DNA from: Pseudonocardia sp. C8
GTDB taxonomy: Bacteria; Actinomycetota; Actinomycetes; Mycobacteriales; Pseudonocardiaceae
Direction of reading: 5' to 3'
NCBI RefSeq assembly: GCF_014267175.1
Contig: NZ_JACMTR010000002.1
Location: forward strand, 446,001 to 510,000
DNA: 64,000 nucleotides
The notes under the pieces are model-generated. The model was not told the DNA's origin. It ran no database searches and saw only the letters and a list, made by a program, of their open reading frames with translations. Position 1 is the first letter of the stretch. Each line of letters begins with the position of its first letter. A program made the translations under genes and the position numbers. Shown in pieces: positions 24,955 to 33,333 of this stretch.

Positions 24955-25145
24955 TCACCAGTAGTCCTGGTAGCACCCACTCGTGTCACACGGGCCCCTC
25001 CCGTCCCTGGCTTCGCGCCGTCCGACCGAGCGACGACGGCGCGTCGCGGCCGGATCCCGCGGGGTTCCCCTCTTATGGTGATCTGCGGTGGGCGGGTCGG
25101 GGCCGTCGCACCGGGTGGACTGCGCCGGTCGGGGAGGAGGCAGCC

Positions 25146-26513
25146 GTGCCCAGCTCTCTGATCTTCGTGGGTCTGGTCGTGCTGTGGCTGTTGATCCTCG
25201 TGCCGACCGTCGCCCGGCGCCAGCAGGAGGTGGCCCGGCTGAGCCCGGCGCTGCTGTCCGGCCGGGTGCTGGAACGTCCGACGCGGCATCGATACCCGGA
25301 GGTGGGCCTGATGGAACGATCCGCTCCGAGCACCGTCGGCGAGCTGGTCGAGGCCCGGGGCGAGGTCCCGGACCCGCGCGGCCGCGACGACGACCGGTAC
25401 GAGCGGTACGACGGGTTCGACGCCGAGATCGACGACGACGGCCGCGTGCACGGCCTCGACGACGATCTGGACGACGACCTCGACGACCGGTGGGGCGACG
25501 ACCGGGAGCGCGACCCCCGGTCCGTCGCCCCGTCCGGGGACGGGGCCGGCGATGCGGATCCCGTCGACACCCCGGAGCTCGAGTCCGATCTCGACGACAG
25601 CGGGCCGCGGGACGGTGCGGTCGGGGACCGGCGCGGTGCGGGCCCGCGGAGCGGTGAGGACCTGAGCGAGGACGCCCGCGACGGTGCGGACCTCCGCGAC
25701 GAGGACCTCCGCGACGAGGACCTGCACGAGGACGAGCTCCACGAGGCGGATCTCCACGGGGAGGACCTGCACGGGGACGACCTGCGTGACGAGGACCTGC
25801 ACGAAAGTGACGTGCGTGACGGGGACCCGGACCCCGACGCCGTCCACGACGACCCGGACGGTCCCGACCTGCACGCCGACGGGGACCGGGAACACCCACC
25901 GGCCCGCTACCGCCCCGGCCGGGGCGGGTTCGACCCGGAGGCGGCCGCCGCGGCCGCGCACGCCAAGTACGCGTTCCGACAGCGCGTCGTGCTCGCGCTG
26001 CTGGTGCTCCTGCTCGCCGCCGGCGCTGCCGCGTTGCTGGTGTCCGCAGTGTTCTGGTGGGTCGCGGGCGGGCTCGGGCTCGGTCTCGCCGGCTACCTCA
26101 CCTACCTGCGCCGCCAGGTCCGGATCGAGGAGGCCATCCGCGCCCGCCGCGCTGCCCGCCTGGCCCGGCCACGGCCGGTCGAGGACGAGCCGGAGGAGGC
26201 GCGCGTCGCCGAGCCGGCCGTGGACGACGAGGCCACGGAGCAGGACGAGGACGAGGACGACGTCGACTGGACCGCCGACGACGGCGAGCCGACCCGCGTG
26301 CGGGGCACCGGCGAGCCGCTCGGGGTCCTCCCGGCCCGCCGCCGCACCGTCGACGAACCGGCCCCGACCGAACACGAGTCGTCCCTGCCCCGGCTCGCGG
26401 CGGCCCCGCCACCGCCCGTCCCGGCGGGAACGTCGCTGGTCGACGTGGACACGGAGGAGGAGCCGGACCTCCTCGGGGACCTGACCCCCCACCGGCGTGC
26501 GGTGGGCGAATAG
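25146..26513 (+). CDS. glpR: Divisome membrane protein GlpR/SepX-like
   Basis: The 455-residue protein starts with a signal-anchor helix (SLIFVGLVVLWLLILVPTVARRQQE). A long, very acidic, low-complexity region follows (about 60-265), including nine pentapeptides at 181-225. Then come two more hydrophobic helices (VVLALLVLLLAAGAAALLVSAVFWW and GGLGLGLAGYLTYLRR), a basic stretch and an acidic C-terminal tail. The place after galU-glp-rimJ corresponds to Rv0996, corynebacterial GlpR (receptor of the gephyrin-like Glp) and streptomycete SepX. It probably anchors Glp and FtsZ at the membrane. Family assignment rests mainly on synteny and topology. Confidence 0.75.
   Translation: MPSSLIFVGLVVLWLLILVPTVARRQQEVARLSPALLSGRVLERPTRHRYPEVGLMERSAPSTVGELVEARGEVPDPRGRDDDRYERYDGFDAEIDDDGRVHGLDDDLDDDLDDRWGDDRERDPRSVAPSGDGAGDADPVDTPELESDLDDSGPRDGAVGDRRGAGPRSGEDLSEDARDGADLRDEDLRDEDLHEDELHEADLHGEDLHGDDLRDEDLHESDVRDGDPDPDAVHDDPDGPDLHADGDREHPPARYRPGRGGFDPEAAAAAAHAKYAFRQRVVLALLVLLLAAGAAALLVSAVFWWVAGGLGLGLAGYLTYLRRQVRIEEAIRARRAARLARPRPVEDEPEEARVAEPAVDDEATEQDEDEDDVDWTADDGEPTRVRGTGEPLGVLPARRRTVDEPAPTEHESSLPRLAAAPPPPVPAGTSLVDVDTEEEPDLLGDLTPHRRAVGE
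25686..25820 (+). repeat. Nine in-frame 15-bp repeats coding for xDLxx pentapeptides
   Basis: Within the glpR-like gene nine consecutive codon quintets encode ADLRD-EDLRD-EDLHE-DELHE and onward to SDVRD. The pattern fits the A(D/N)Lxx pentapeptide-repeat consensus but is far more acidic than usual. DNA copies are close to each other, which suggests slippage or unequal exchange. Confidence 0.75.
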
Positions 26514-26557
26514 GGGTCTGTTAGTGTTCTCCAGGTCAGCCCGAGAGGGCGGGCCAC

Positions 26558-26630
26558 GGGGCTGTAGCGCAGTTGGTAGCGCGTCTCGTTCGCATCGAGA
26601 AGGTCAGGGGTTCGATTCCCCTCAGCTCCA
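26558..26630 (+). tRNA. tRNA-Ala (anticodon CGC)
   Basis: Cloverleaf with acceptor GGGGCTG/CAGCTCC, D-arm GCGCAGTTGGTAGCGC, anticodon loop TTCGCAT giving CGC, and T-arm AGGGGTTCGATTCCCCT. CCA is not encoded. A terminator-like hairpin follows 10 bp later. Confidence 0.94.
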
Positions 26631-26640
26631 CCCCCGGTTA

Positions 26641-26657
26641 GGACCCGTTTCGGGTCC
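26641..26657 (+). terminator. Hairpin after tRNA-Ala
   Basis: GGACCCG and CGGGTCC pair perfectly across a TTT loop, directly downstream of the tRNA. The rest of the gap to 26808 shows no gene. Confidence 0.55.
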
Positions 26658-26808
26658 GCCCACCTGCTTCGGGTCGCGATCCGGTCACGAAGCACAGCGG
26701 CGACAGTTCGTCATCGGCTTCCACCGTGCCCTTCCTCTTCTCGGCGCGTCGCGAACAGTCGCCTTCGACGAGACGCGGACCGAGCGGGGTGCGCTGCCCG
26801 CGGGCGCG

Positions 26809-27363
26809 TCAGGTGAGGAGGCCGCGAGCGATCTCGCGGGCTTCGGTCAGCAGTCCCTTGCCGTGGATGCCGTGGTGGGCGAAGGCGCCCTCCAGAAGCA
26901 GGAACAGGTGCCGGGCCAGCTGTCCCGGGTCGTCCACCGCGGGCCGGTCCTCCGCGATGAGCGTGCAGAGCCGGTGCTCGACGGCCTGCTTGTGGGCCCG
27001 GATGATGGCGTAGGCCGGGTGTTCGGTGGACAGCTCCGCCGCCGCGTTGAGGAACGCGCAGCCGCGGGTGATCGTGCGGGCGTCCTCGGCGTAGACGTCG
27101 AAGAGGGTCAGTGCGCGCGGCGATCCGGCCGTCGCCACGCGCTCCTCCAGCTCTCGCCACCACACCTCGTGGCGGTTCTTCAGGTACGCGGCGACGAGGG
27201 CGTCCTTCGAGCCGAAGTTGTTGTAGAGGGTCCGCTTGGTCACCCCGGACTCCGCGGCGATCGTGTCCACCCCCACCGAGTGGATGCCACGGTCGTAGAA
27301 CAGCTCGGAGGCGACCTCGAGGACGCGCCGCGCCCTCGGGGTCAGGTCGCGAATGTTCGCCAT
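26809..27363 (-). CDS. TetR-family transcriptional regulator
   Basis: The 184-residue protein has an N-terminal TetR HTH (ARRVLEVASELFYDRGIHSVGVDTIAAESGVTKRTLYNNFGSKDALVAAYL) and a C-terminal ligand domain (HPAYAIIRAHKQAVEHRL, LFLLLEGAFAHHGIHG). It is divergent from a BCCT transporter gene, and a 16-bp perfect palindrome lies between them, so it probably represses itself and the transporter. The ATG at 27363 is the homology-supported start. Confidence 0.88.
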   Translation of the reverse strand: MANIRDLTPRARRVLEVASELFYDRGIHSVGVDTIAAESGVTKRTLYNNFGSKDALVAAYLKNRHEVWWRELEERVATAGSPRALTLFDVYAEDARTITRGCAFLNAAAELSTEHPAYAIIRAHKQAVEHRLCTLIAEDRPAVDDPGQLARHLFLLLEGAFAHHGIHGKGLLTEAREIARGLLT

Positions 27364-27390
27364 CTCATGCTTCACGCCCACCACCTTGAC

Positions 27391-27432
27391 TTCACAGACC
27401 TGTGAAAATAGCCTCCCGAAACTACACAGGTC
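27391..27432. promoter_or_regulatory. Probable TetR operator
   Basis: TTCACAGACCTGTGAA (27391-27406) is a perfect palindrome with a 2-bp centre. A related CACAGGTC at 27425-27432 mirrors GACCTGTG in the first site. The block lies between the divergent TetR and BCCT starts and overlaps a TTGACT/TATAGAT-like promoter region. Confidence 0.65.
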
Positions 27433-27549
27433 AGTATAGATCGCGGCGTCGACGAACGCCCGTGGCGACCCCACGAGCGCGACCCCGCGGCCGAGCACCG
27501 GCGCGGCATCGTGAGTCCGGTCGCCGTGCAGGGAGAGTGAGGAGAGTTC

Positions 27550-29334
27550 GTGGCTTCGCCACCAGAAGCAGCATCGTCGACGACCCTGGCGGCCGCCTGG
27601 CGTGGCCTGTCGAAGCCGGTGTTCGTCCCGGCCGTGCTGATCATCAGCGTCGCGCTCGTCGCCGCGACCTGGTACGGCGCCGCATACGGAGAGGACGCCG
27701 AGACCGCGTTCACCGACGTCCGGGATGCGATCGGCTCGACCGTCGGGTGGTGGTACGTCCTGGTCGTCACGGCGTTCCTGATCTTCGCGTTCTGGCTGGC
27801 GCTGTCGAGGGCGGGCGCCGTCCGACTCGGGCGCGACGACGAGAGGCCGGAGTTCTCCCGGCTCTCCTGGTTCGCCATGCTCTTCTCCGCGGGCATGGGT
27901 GTCGGCCTGATCTTCTGGGGTGTGGCCGAGCCGCTCAACCACATGATGTCTCCGCCGGAGATCGCCGGCATCGAACCGGGCAGCAAGGAGGCCAGCCGTG
28001 CGGCGATCGGGCAGGCCCTGTTCCACTGGGGCCTGCATGCCTGGGGCATCTACGTCGTCGTCGGCCTCGGGCTCGCCTACATGTCATTCCGCCGGGGCCG
28101 CCCGCTGTCGGTCCGGTGGCTGCTCGAGCCGATCTTCGGACGCACGCTCATCGAGTCCTGGGTCGGCCACGCCATCGATGTGTTCGCCATCGTCGGCACG
28201 ATCTTCGGGGTCGCCACCTCGCTCGGCCAGGGTGTGCTGCAGATCCAGGCCGGGCTGGTGCACCTCGGCTGGTTCGAGCCGTCCCGCGGGCTGCTGCTCG
28301 GGCTGGTCGTGCTGATCACCGCAGCCGGGACGCTCTCGGTGGTGTCCGGCCTGAACAAGGGTGTGCTGTGGTTGTCCAACGTCAACATGTCCCTGGCGGC
28401 ACTGCTGGCCGCCGGCGTCCTGCTGATCGGGCCGACGGTCTTCCTGCTCCAGTCGCTGGTGCAGAACACCGGCGAGTACATGCAGGCCATCCCGCAGCTG
28501 ATGCTCGTCACCGGAGCCGGCGCCACCGACGGCTGGTCGCTGAGCTGGACCCTGTTCAACCAGGCCTGGTTCCTCAGCTGGGCGCCGTTCGTGGGCATGT
28601 TCATCGCCCGGATCTCGCGCGGCCGCACCGTACGTGAGTTCGTCCTCGGCGTGCTGCTGGCGCCCACCGCCATCGCGATCGTGTGGTTCACCGTCTTCGG
28701 CAGCACCGCGCTGCACCACCAGCTGCAGTCCGGTTCGATGGTCGGCGCCGGCGGTTCGATCGACAGCGACACGGCGCTGTTCACGCTCTTCGAGCACCTG
28801 CAGGTCGGCGGGGTGGGCACCGTCGTGCTCGCGGTCGTCGCGATCATGGTGATTGCGCTGTTCTTCGTGACCTCGTCGGACTCCTGCTCGCTGGTGGTCG
28901 ACGTCCTCTCGCACGGCGGCAGCACCGAGACCCCGCGGGTGACCCGGCTGTTCTGGGCGGTGGTGATCGGTATCGCCGGTGCGCTGCTGCTGCTCGCGGG
29001 GGGTGAGGCCGCCCTGACCGTGCTGCAGGTCAGCTCGATCGCCAGTGCCGCACCGCTGTCGGTGATCTACGCGCTCGCGGTGGTGGTACTGCTGCGGATG
29101 TTCCGCCAGGAGATCGCGATCATGCCCCGTTACGTGCGCGTCCGGTCCGGTGCAGATGCGACGTCGACCGTCCTCGCGGTCCACGACATCCCGGCCGAGG
29201 AGGCCACCGTGGACGGTGACGGGGCGTTGGTGTGGGCTTCGACCGACACGGTCGAAGGCCCCGCCTCCGGCGCTCCGGAGCTCGAGAGATCCGTGGTCGC
29301 AGCCGGATCCGGGGACGACGTCATCCGTCGATGA
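27550..29334 (+). CDS. BCCT-family (betaine/choline/carnitine) transporter
   Basis: The 594-residue protein has about 12 membrane helices and the family signatures WFAMLFSAGMGVGLIFWGVAEPLNH, the WGLHAWGIY segment, and the tryptophan-rich helix WTLFNQAWFLSWAPFVGMFIARISRG. BCCT carriers move quaternary ammonium compounds such as glycine betaine, mostly with Na+ or H+. The C-terminal 75 residues are cytoplasmic and charged. It starts at GTG 27550 after a GAGGAGAG site. The divergent TetR gene and palindrome suggest substrate-controlled expression rather than purely osmotic control. Confidence 0.9.
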   Translation: MASPPEAASSTTLAAAWRGLSKPVFVPAVLIISVALVAATWYGAAYGEDAETAFTDVRDAIGSTVGWWYVLVVTAFLIFAFWLALSRAGAVRLGRDDERPEFSRLSWFAMLFSAGMGVGLIFWGVAEPLNHMMSPPEIAGIEPGSKEASRAAIGQALFHWGLHAWGIYVVVGLGLAYMSFRRGRPLSVRWLLEPIFGRTLIESWVGHAIDVFAIVGTIFGVATSLGQGVLQIQAGLVHLGWFEPSRGLLLGLVVLITAAGTLSVVSGLNKGVLWLSNVNMSLAALLAAGVLLIGPTVFLLQSLVQNTGEYMQAIPQLMLVTGAGATDGWSLSWTLFNQAWFLSWAPFVGMFIARISRGRTVREFVLGVLLAPTAIAIVWFTVFGSTALHHQLQSGSMVGAGGSIDSDTALFTLFEHLQVGGVGTVVLAVVAIMVIALFFVTSSDSCSLVVDVLSHGGSTETPRVTRLFWAVVIGIAGALLLLAGGEAALTVLQVSSIASAAPLSVIYALAVVVLLRMFRQEIAIMPRYVRVRSGADATSTVLAVHDIPAEEATVDGDGALVWASTDTVEGPASGAPELERSVVAAGSGDDVIRR

Positions 29335-29340
29335 TCGTGG

Positions 29341-29375
29341 TGTGGGCCGCCACGGGCCGTCCGCGGCGGCCCACA
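29341..29375 (+). terminator. Hairpin terminator after BCCT gene
   Basis: TGTGGGCCGCC and GGCGGCCCACA form a perfect 11-bp stem with a 13-base loop, starting six bases after the BCCT stop. Confidence 0.65.
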
Positions 29376-29435
29376 TCCGGGCCGGCGCGCACGTGCCTCG
29401 GCGTGACGGGGAGGTGTGCGAAAGCCGGTGGTCGT

Positions 29436-29455
29436 CGTACACCGTACGGTGTACG
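29436..29455. promoter_or_regulatory. Perfect 20-bp palindrome upstream of the DUF5701-like gene
   Basis: CGTACACCGTACGGTGTACG is its own reverse complement over 20 bp and ends eight bases before the GTG at 29464. It looks like a repressor operator, since dyads with TACACCG/CGGTGTA arms are common TetR-type sites, but it could also act in the mRNA leader. Confidence 0.55.
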
Positions 29456-29463
29456 GTCGAAGG

Positions 29464-30081
29464 GTGCCTCTTCCCACCCTCCCGCCCGTCCCCGCCCAGG
29501 CCGAGCGACTGATCGACCTGGGCGCCACCGGCCCGCTCGAGCCGGACGTCCTGCGCAAGGAAGCCGCCGCGCTGCCCGACCGGCCCGGCCTGCTGGTCGT
29601 CGCCGGGGCGGCGCCGTCCGCGCTCGCCCCGCTGCTGCGCCGCGGGGACCGGCCGGGGTTCGTCGTCGAGGACATGACCGACGTCGACGACTTCGCCCCG
29701 GTCGCTGACGTCCCGGACGCCCCGGTGTGGCTGCTGGAGCAGCCCGACCGTGGCGACGACCTGCTGAACGCCTCGCCGGCCGAGGCGGAGGTCGAGCTCG
29801 CCGGCCGCGGGCGGGTGCCGATGCTGCTCACCGAGGGTGTGCAGTGGGTGCTGCAGGTTCCGGAGGTCCTGGAGCGCAACCGCTGCTTCATGACGACCGG
29901 GTCCCGGCTGCGCCGGCCGAACGGCCGGTTCGACGCCCGCACCCCGGCCGTGTGGATCTCCAACGGCACCGGGCGGGACGGCCGCGACCGGCGGGACGCG
30001 CCCAAGGTCGGCTGGTGCTGGTGGAACAACCGGCACACCTGGCTGGGCTTCGGGTCCGGGACCGCCCGCACGGTCCCTTAG
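29464..30081 (+). CDS. Conserved actinobacterial protein, DUF5701-like
   Basis: This 205-residue protein begins at GTG 29464 with LPTLPPVPAQAERLIDLG and contains PGLLVVAGAAPSALAPLL, VWLLEQPDRGDDLLNASPAEAE, LTEGVQWVLQVPEVLERNRCFMTTGSR and a tryptophan-rich end (VGWCWWNNRHTWLGFGS). It resembles the DUF5701 family of actinobacteria, for which I know no function. There are no membrane segments. An upstream palindrome suggests specific regulation. Its stop overlaps the stop of convergent copD. Confidence 0.65.
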   Translation: MPLPTLPPVPAQAERLIDLGATGPLEPDVLRKEAAALPDRPGLLVVAGAAPSALAPLLRRGDRPGFVVEDMTDVDDFAPVADVPDAPVWLLEQPDRGDDLLNASPAEAEVELAGRGRVPMLLTEGVQWVLQVPEVLERNRCFMTTGSRLRRPNGRFDARTPAVWISNGTGRDGRDRRDAPKVGWCWWNNRHTWLGFGSGTARTVP

Positions 30082-31199
30082 CCGGTGTGGGTGAGCGTGG
30101 CCGCCACTCCGATCGCGGCGGCGAGCACCAGGATCTCCGCCGCCGCCCACGCGAGCAGCGGCAGCCGGCCGGCCCGCAGCCGTCGCCGGGTGAGGCCGCC
30201 CAGCGCGGCCGCCCCGGCCAGCAGCGCGACCTTCGCCGCCAGCACACCGCCGTACGGGGTGAGCAGGTCGGCCGGGGCGGCGATCCGTGCGGTGGCGGCG
30301 ACCAGCCCGGACAGGGTCAGGACCGCGACGCTCCACCCGGCGAGCCGGGAGAACCGTGGCAGCGCGGTGGCGAGGACCGCGCGGTCCCGGGCGAGCACGA
30401 GCATCGCGCCGAGCCCGCCGACCCACAGCAGCGCCGCCGCCACGTGGGCCACGACCCCGGGGACGGCGAGCGCCGCCCGCGCCGACGCTGCCGCGTGCCC
30501 CGCGGCGGCCGGTGCGGCGGCCGCCGACACCGCGAGGACGAGCACGAGCACCGGCGGTCCGCTGCCCTGTCCGGGCCGCGCGGGCCGGCCGGCGACGGCG
30601 CCGGTGAGCAGCAGCACCGCGACCCCGGCCAGCAGCAACCCGGCGCCGGCCCGGAACCCGGTGAGGTAGCCGGCGACGTCGGCGACCCGCACGGACGTGA
30701 GCGGCCCGCCGGTGAGGACGGCGCCGCGCACGGTCGCCTCGACGAGCAGCACGGCGAACCAGGCCGGCGCGGCGGCGGCCAGCACCCGGTCCGCGCCGGG
30801 GACCCGGCCGGGCGCGAGGACGGCGGCCAGCGCGGCCCCGGCGACGGTGACGACCGCGAGGTCGGCCATGGCCCGGACCAGGGTGCGGGCGAGATCCAGG
30901 GGGACGCCGGCCGGGCCGATCCCACCGGCGAGTGCGGCGGTGACGAGGGCGGCGCCCACGACGACCGCGGCCCAGGCGGCGGGGGCGGGCGCCGGCTCCC
31001 GGGCTGCGGCTTCGCCGAGGGCGGCCGCGCCGGATGCAGGTTCGGCCGCGGGTGCGGGTTCGGGCGCGCGCTGTTCCCGCGCGCCCGGCACGTCTCCGCC
31101 CGGTTCCCGGGCGCGCGGTCCGCGTGCGCCCCGTTCCCGCGCCGCCGATCCGCCCGCGGGGGGCGATCCGCGCGGTGGTGGCTCCTCCTCGCCCGGCAC
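30078..31199 (-). CDS. copD: CopD-family copper transport membrane protein
   Basis: The 373-residue protein has a low-complexity cytoplasmic N-terminus (1-75) followed by about eight to nine hydrophobic helices. These include HVAAALLWVGGLGAMLVLARDRAVL and LTPYGGVLAAKVALLAGAAALGG, the conserved C-terminal CopD helices with their glycines and lysine. It is encoded 11 bp after copC on the same strand. CopC and CopD together handle periplasmic copper and its passage through the membrane. GTG 31199 is the first suitable start after the copC stop; the N-terminal extension is poorly supported. Confidence 0.82.
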   Translation of the reverse strand: MPGEEEPPPRGSPPAGGSAARERGARGPRAREPGGDVPGAREQRAPEPAPAAEPASGAAALGEAAAREPAPAPAAWAAVVVGAALVTAALAGGIGPAGVPLDLARTLVRAMADLAVVTVAGAALAAVLAPGRVPGADRVLAAAAPAWFAVLLVEATVRGAVLTGGPLTSVRVADVAGYLTGFRAGAGLLLAGVAVLLLTGAVAGRPARPGQGSGPPVLVLVLAVSAAAAPAAAGHAAASARAALAVPGVVAHVAAALLWVGGLGAMLVLARDRAVLATALPRFSRLAGWSVAVLTLSGLVAATARIAAPADLLTPYGGVLAAKVALLAGAAALGGLTRRRLRAGRLPLLAWAAAEILVLAAAIGVAATLTHTG

Positions 31200-31210
31200 C
31201 CGAGCCCGGT

Positions 31211-31861
31211 TCAGCGCCTCGCCCGGCGCAGCGCCACCGCCGCCCCGGCACCCGCCACGACGACGGCGGCCACCAGCCACGGCCACACCGGTGCGCCACC
31301 CTCGCTCGCGGTGCCCGCGACCGGAGCCTCGGTCGCCGCCGCAGGCGCAGGCGGGCCGGCGTGCCCGTGTCCGGCGGAACCCCCGTGCCCACCGGCGCCG
31401 TGGTGCCCGGCAGACCCCTCGTGCCCGGCGGCACCCCCGGGCGCAGCGGCACCGCCGGGCGCGGCCGCACCGGGACCCGGGGCGGTCAGCGTGAACGGCA
31501 CGGTGCCGGAGACCGGATGACCGTCCTCCGAGACGACCCGGTACGCCACCGTGTAGGTGCCGGCGGGACCGAGCGGCCGCAGCGGGACGGTCAGCGTCTT
31601 CCCCTGCCCGGTGTCGGGCCCTGCGGCGTAGGCGGCGGCGTCCGGGCCGGTCACCGTCACCTCCGCCCGGTCGGCCGGGATCTCCTCGGAGAACGTGAGG
31701 GTCACCTCGGCCGGGGCCTGCGCGACGGCGGAGTCCGCGGCCGGGGTGCTGGACTCCAGCTCGGTGTGCGCCCACGCGGGGGCGGCGCCGAGCAGCAACG
31801 CGGCCGCACCGGCGAGCAGGACGACGGTGACGCGGCGGATCGTGGGGAGAGCGGTGCGCAC
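31211..31861 (-). CDS. copC: CopC-domain copper-binding protein, secreted and membrane anchored
   Basis: The 216-residue protein has a signal peptide (VTVVLLAGAAALLLGAAPAWA) whose cleavage exposes an N-terminal histidine (HTELESSTPAADS), the first ligand of the CopC Cu(II) site; a second histidine is in EDGHPVSG. The CopC beta-sandwich spans about 36-130. A histidine/glycine-rich linker (GHEGSAGHHGAGGHGG) and a C-terminal membrane helix (VWPWLVAAVVVAGAGAAVAL) follow. The His-rich linker may bind extra copper. It forms an operon with copD. Confidence 0.87.
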   Translation of the reverse strand: MRTALPTIRRVTVVLLAGAAALLLGAAPAWAHTELESSTPAADSAVAQAPAEVTLTFSEEIPADRAEVTVTGPDAAAYAAGPDTGQGKTLTVPLRPLGPAGTYTVAYRVVSEDGHPVSGTVPFTLTAPGPGAAAPGGAAAPGGAAGHEGSAGHHGAGGHGGSAGHGHAGPPAPAAATEAPVAGTASEGGAPVWPWLVAAVVVAGAGAAVALRRARR

Positions 31862-31911
31862 GGGGGAGTGGTCGCCGCCGGCCCGGCCGCGGTTCCGCAC
31901 CGGCCCGCAGA

Positions 31912-33333
31912 TCACCTGTTCAGCCGAGCCAGCGCCTCGCACGCGGCCAGGTGCCCGGACATGCCGTGCACCCCGCCGCCGGGCGCGGTCGACGCCGAGC
32001 ACAGGTAGGTCCCCGGCAGCGGGGTGGCGTAGCGCGACCAGCGCGGCACCGGGCCGAGCACCGCGGAGAAGATCCCGGCCATCGCGCCGTTGATGGCCCC
32101 GCCGACGTAGTTCTCGTCGTAGCGATGAATATCTGTCGCGGTGCGGACGATCCGGCGTTGCACCAGGTCACGGAAGCCGGGCGCGAACCGCTCGACCTGC
32201 TGCTCGATCGCCGGGCTCATGTCCCGGTCCGACCCGTTCGGCACGTGGCAGTACGTCCACAGTGTGTGCCGCCCGGACGGCGCCCGGGTCGGGTCGAACA
32301 CCGACGACTGGACGGCGAGGACGTACGGCGCCGCCGGATGCCGGCCGGCCTCGGCGTCGGCCTCGGAGCGGGCGATCTCGTCGAGCGTGCCGCCCAGGTG
32401 CAGGGTCCCGGCCCGGCGGCAGTCCGGGTTCGTCCACGGCACCGGGCCGGACAGCTCGTAGTCGACCTTGCAGACCCCGGGGCCGTACCGGTGCCGGGCC
32501 AGCGCGCGGGCGTACCGGGCGGGCAGCGGGGCCATCGCCCGGAGCTGGCGCGGGGTGACGTCGAGCAGGGTGAGCCGGCGCGGCGGCAGCGCGTCGAGCG
32601 TGCCGATCCGGTGCCCGGTCTCCACGGTGCCGCCGAGCCGCTCCAGCTCGCGGACCAGCGCGCCGGCCAGCATCCCCGACCCGCCCTCGACGACCGGCCA
32701 GTCGGCCGCGTGCGCCGCGACCACCAGCGCCAGGGCGAACGCCGAGGTCAGCGGCGCGTCGAGCCGGCGGATCGCGTGCGCGCCCGCCCCGGCGAGCAGC
32801 GCGCGAGCCTCCTCGGAGGCGAACGCGGCACGGGCCAGCGTCCGGACCGGCAGCGCGCCGGGCAGGCCGAACCGGGCCAGCGTCACCGGGTGGCGCGGCA
32901 GGCGGCGCAGGTCGCCGAGCATCTCCGGCCACAGCTGCTCGTGGTGGGCGGTGACCGGTCCGAGCAGCCGCCGCCAGGCGCGGCCGTCGGGGCCGGGCAG
33001 CCCGGCCGCCGTCGTCTGCACCGAGCGGTGCGCCAGCGCGGCCCGCCCGCCGTCCAGCGGGTGCGCGAACGCGATCTCCGGGTACCGCATGCGGACCCCG
33101 AGCGCGTCCAGGTCGAGGGTCCGGAAGAACGGCGACACCATCGCCAGCGCCTGCACCGTCGAGCAGATGTCGTGGGTGAACCCGTCGCGGACCTCGCTGC
33201 GCAACCCGCCACCCGGGACGTCCGCGGCCTCGTACACCCGCACGCCGAGCCCGGCCCGGGCCAGGGTGATCGCCGCGGCGAGGCCATTCGGGCCCGACCC
33301 GACGACGGCGGCGTCGACCGCGGTCAGCGCCAT
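31912..33333 (-). CDS. FAD-dependent oxidoreductase, phytoene-desaturase (CrtI)-like
   Basis: The 473-residue protein starts with the dinucleotide-binding motif DAAVVGSGPNGLAAAITLARAG, then VYEAADVPGGGLRSEV, and ends with a second FAD-contact region (PGTYLCSASTAPGGGVHGMSGHLAACEAL). This matches NAD(P)/FAD-dependent carotenoid-desaturase-like enzymes widespread in actinobacteria. No other carotenoid genes are near, so the substrate is unknown. Its first ten bases overlap the end of pmt, so the two are probably co-transcribed. Confidence 0.85.
   Translation of the reverse strand: MALTAVDAAVVGSGPNGLAAAITLARAGLGVRVYEAADVPGGGLRSEVRDGFTHDICSTVQALAMVSPFFRTLDLDALGVRMRYPEIAFAHPLDGGRAALAHRSVQTTAAGLPGPDGRAWRRLLGPVTAHHEQLWPEMLGDLRRLPRHPVTLARFGLPGALPVRTLARAAFASEEARALLAGAGAHAIRRLDAPLTSAFALALVVAAHAADWPVVEGGSGMLAGALVRELERLGGTVETGHRIGTLDALPPRRLTLLDVTPRQLRAMAPLPARYARALARHRYGPGVCKVDYELSGPVPWTNPDCRRAGTLHLGGTLDEIARSEADAEAGRHPAAPYVLAVQSSVFDPTRAPSGRHTLWTYCHVPNGSDRDMSPAIEQQVERFAPGFRDLVQRRIVRTATDIHRYDENYVGGAINGAMAGIFSAVLGPVPRWSRYATPLPGTYLCSASTAPGGGVHGMSGHLAACEALARLNR

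Noticed and set aside
29464..31520. Long plus-strand frames opposite copC and copD
   Set aside because: They are antisense shadows of GC-rich membrane-protein genes with no recognisable domains.
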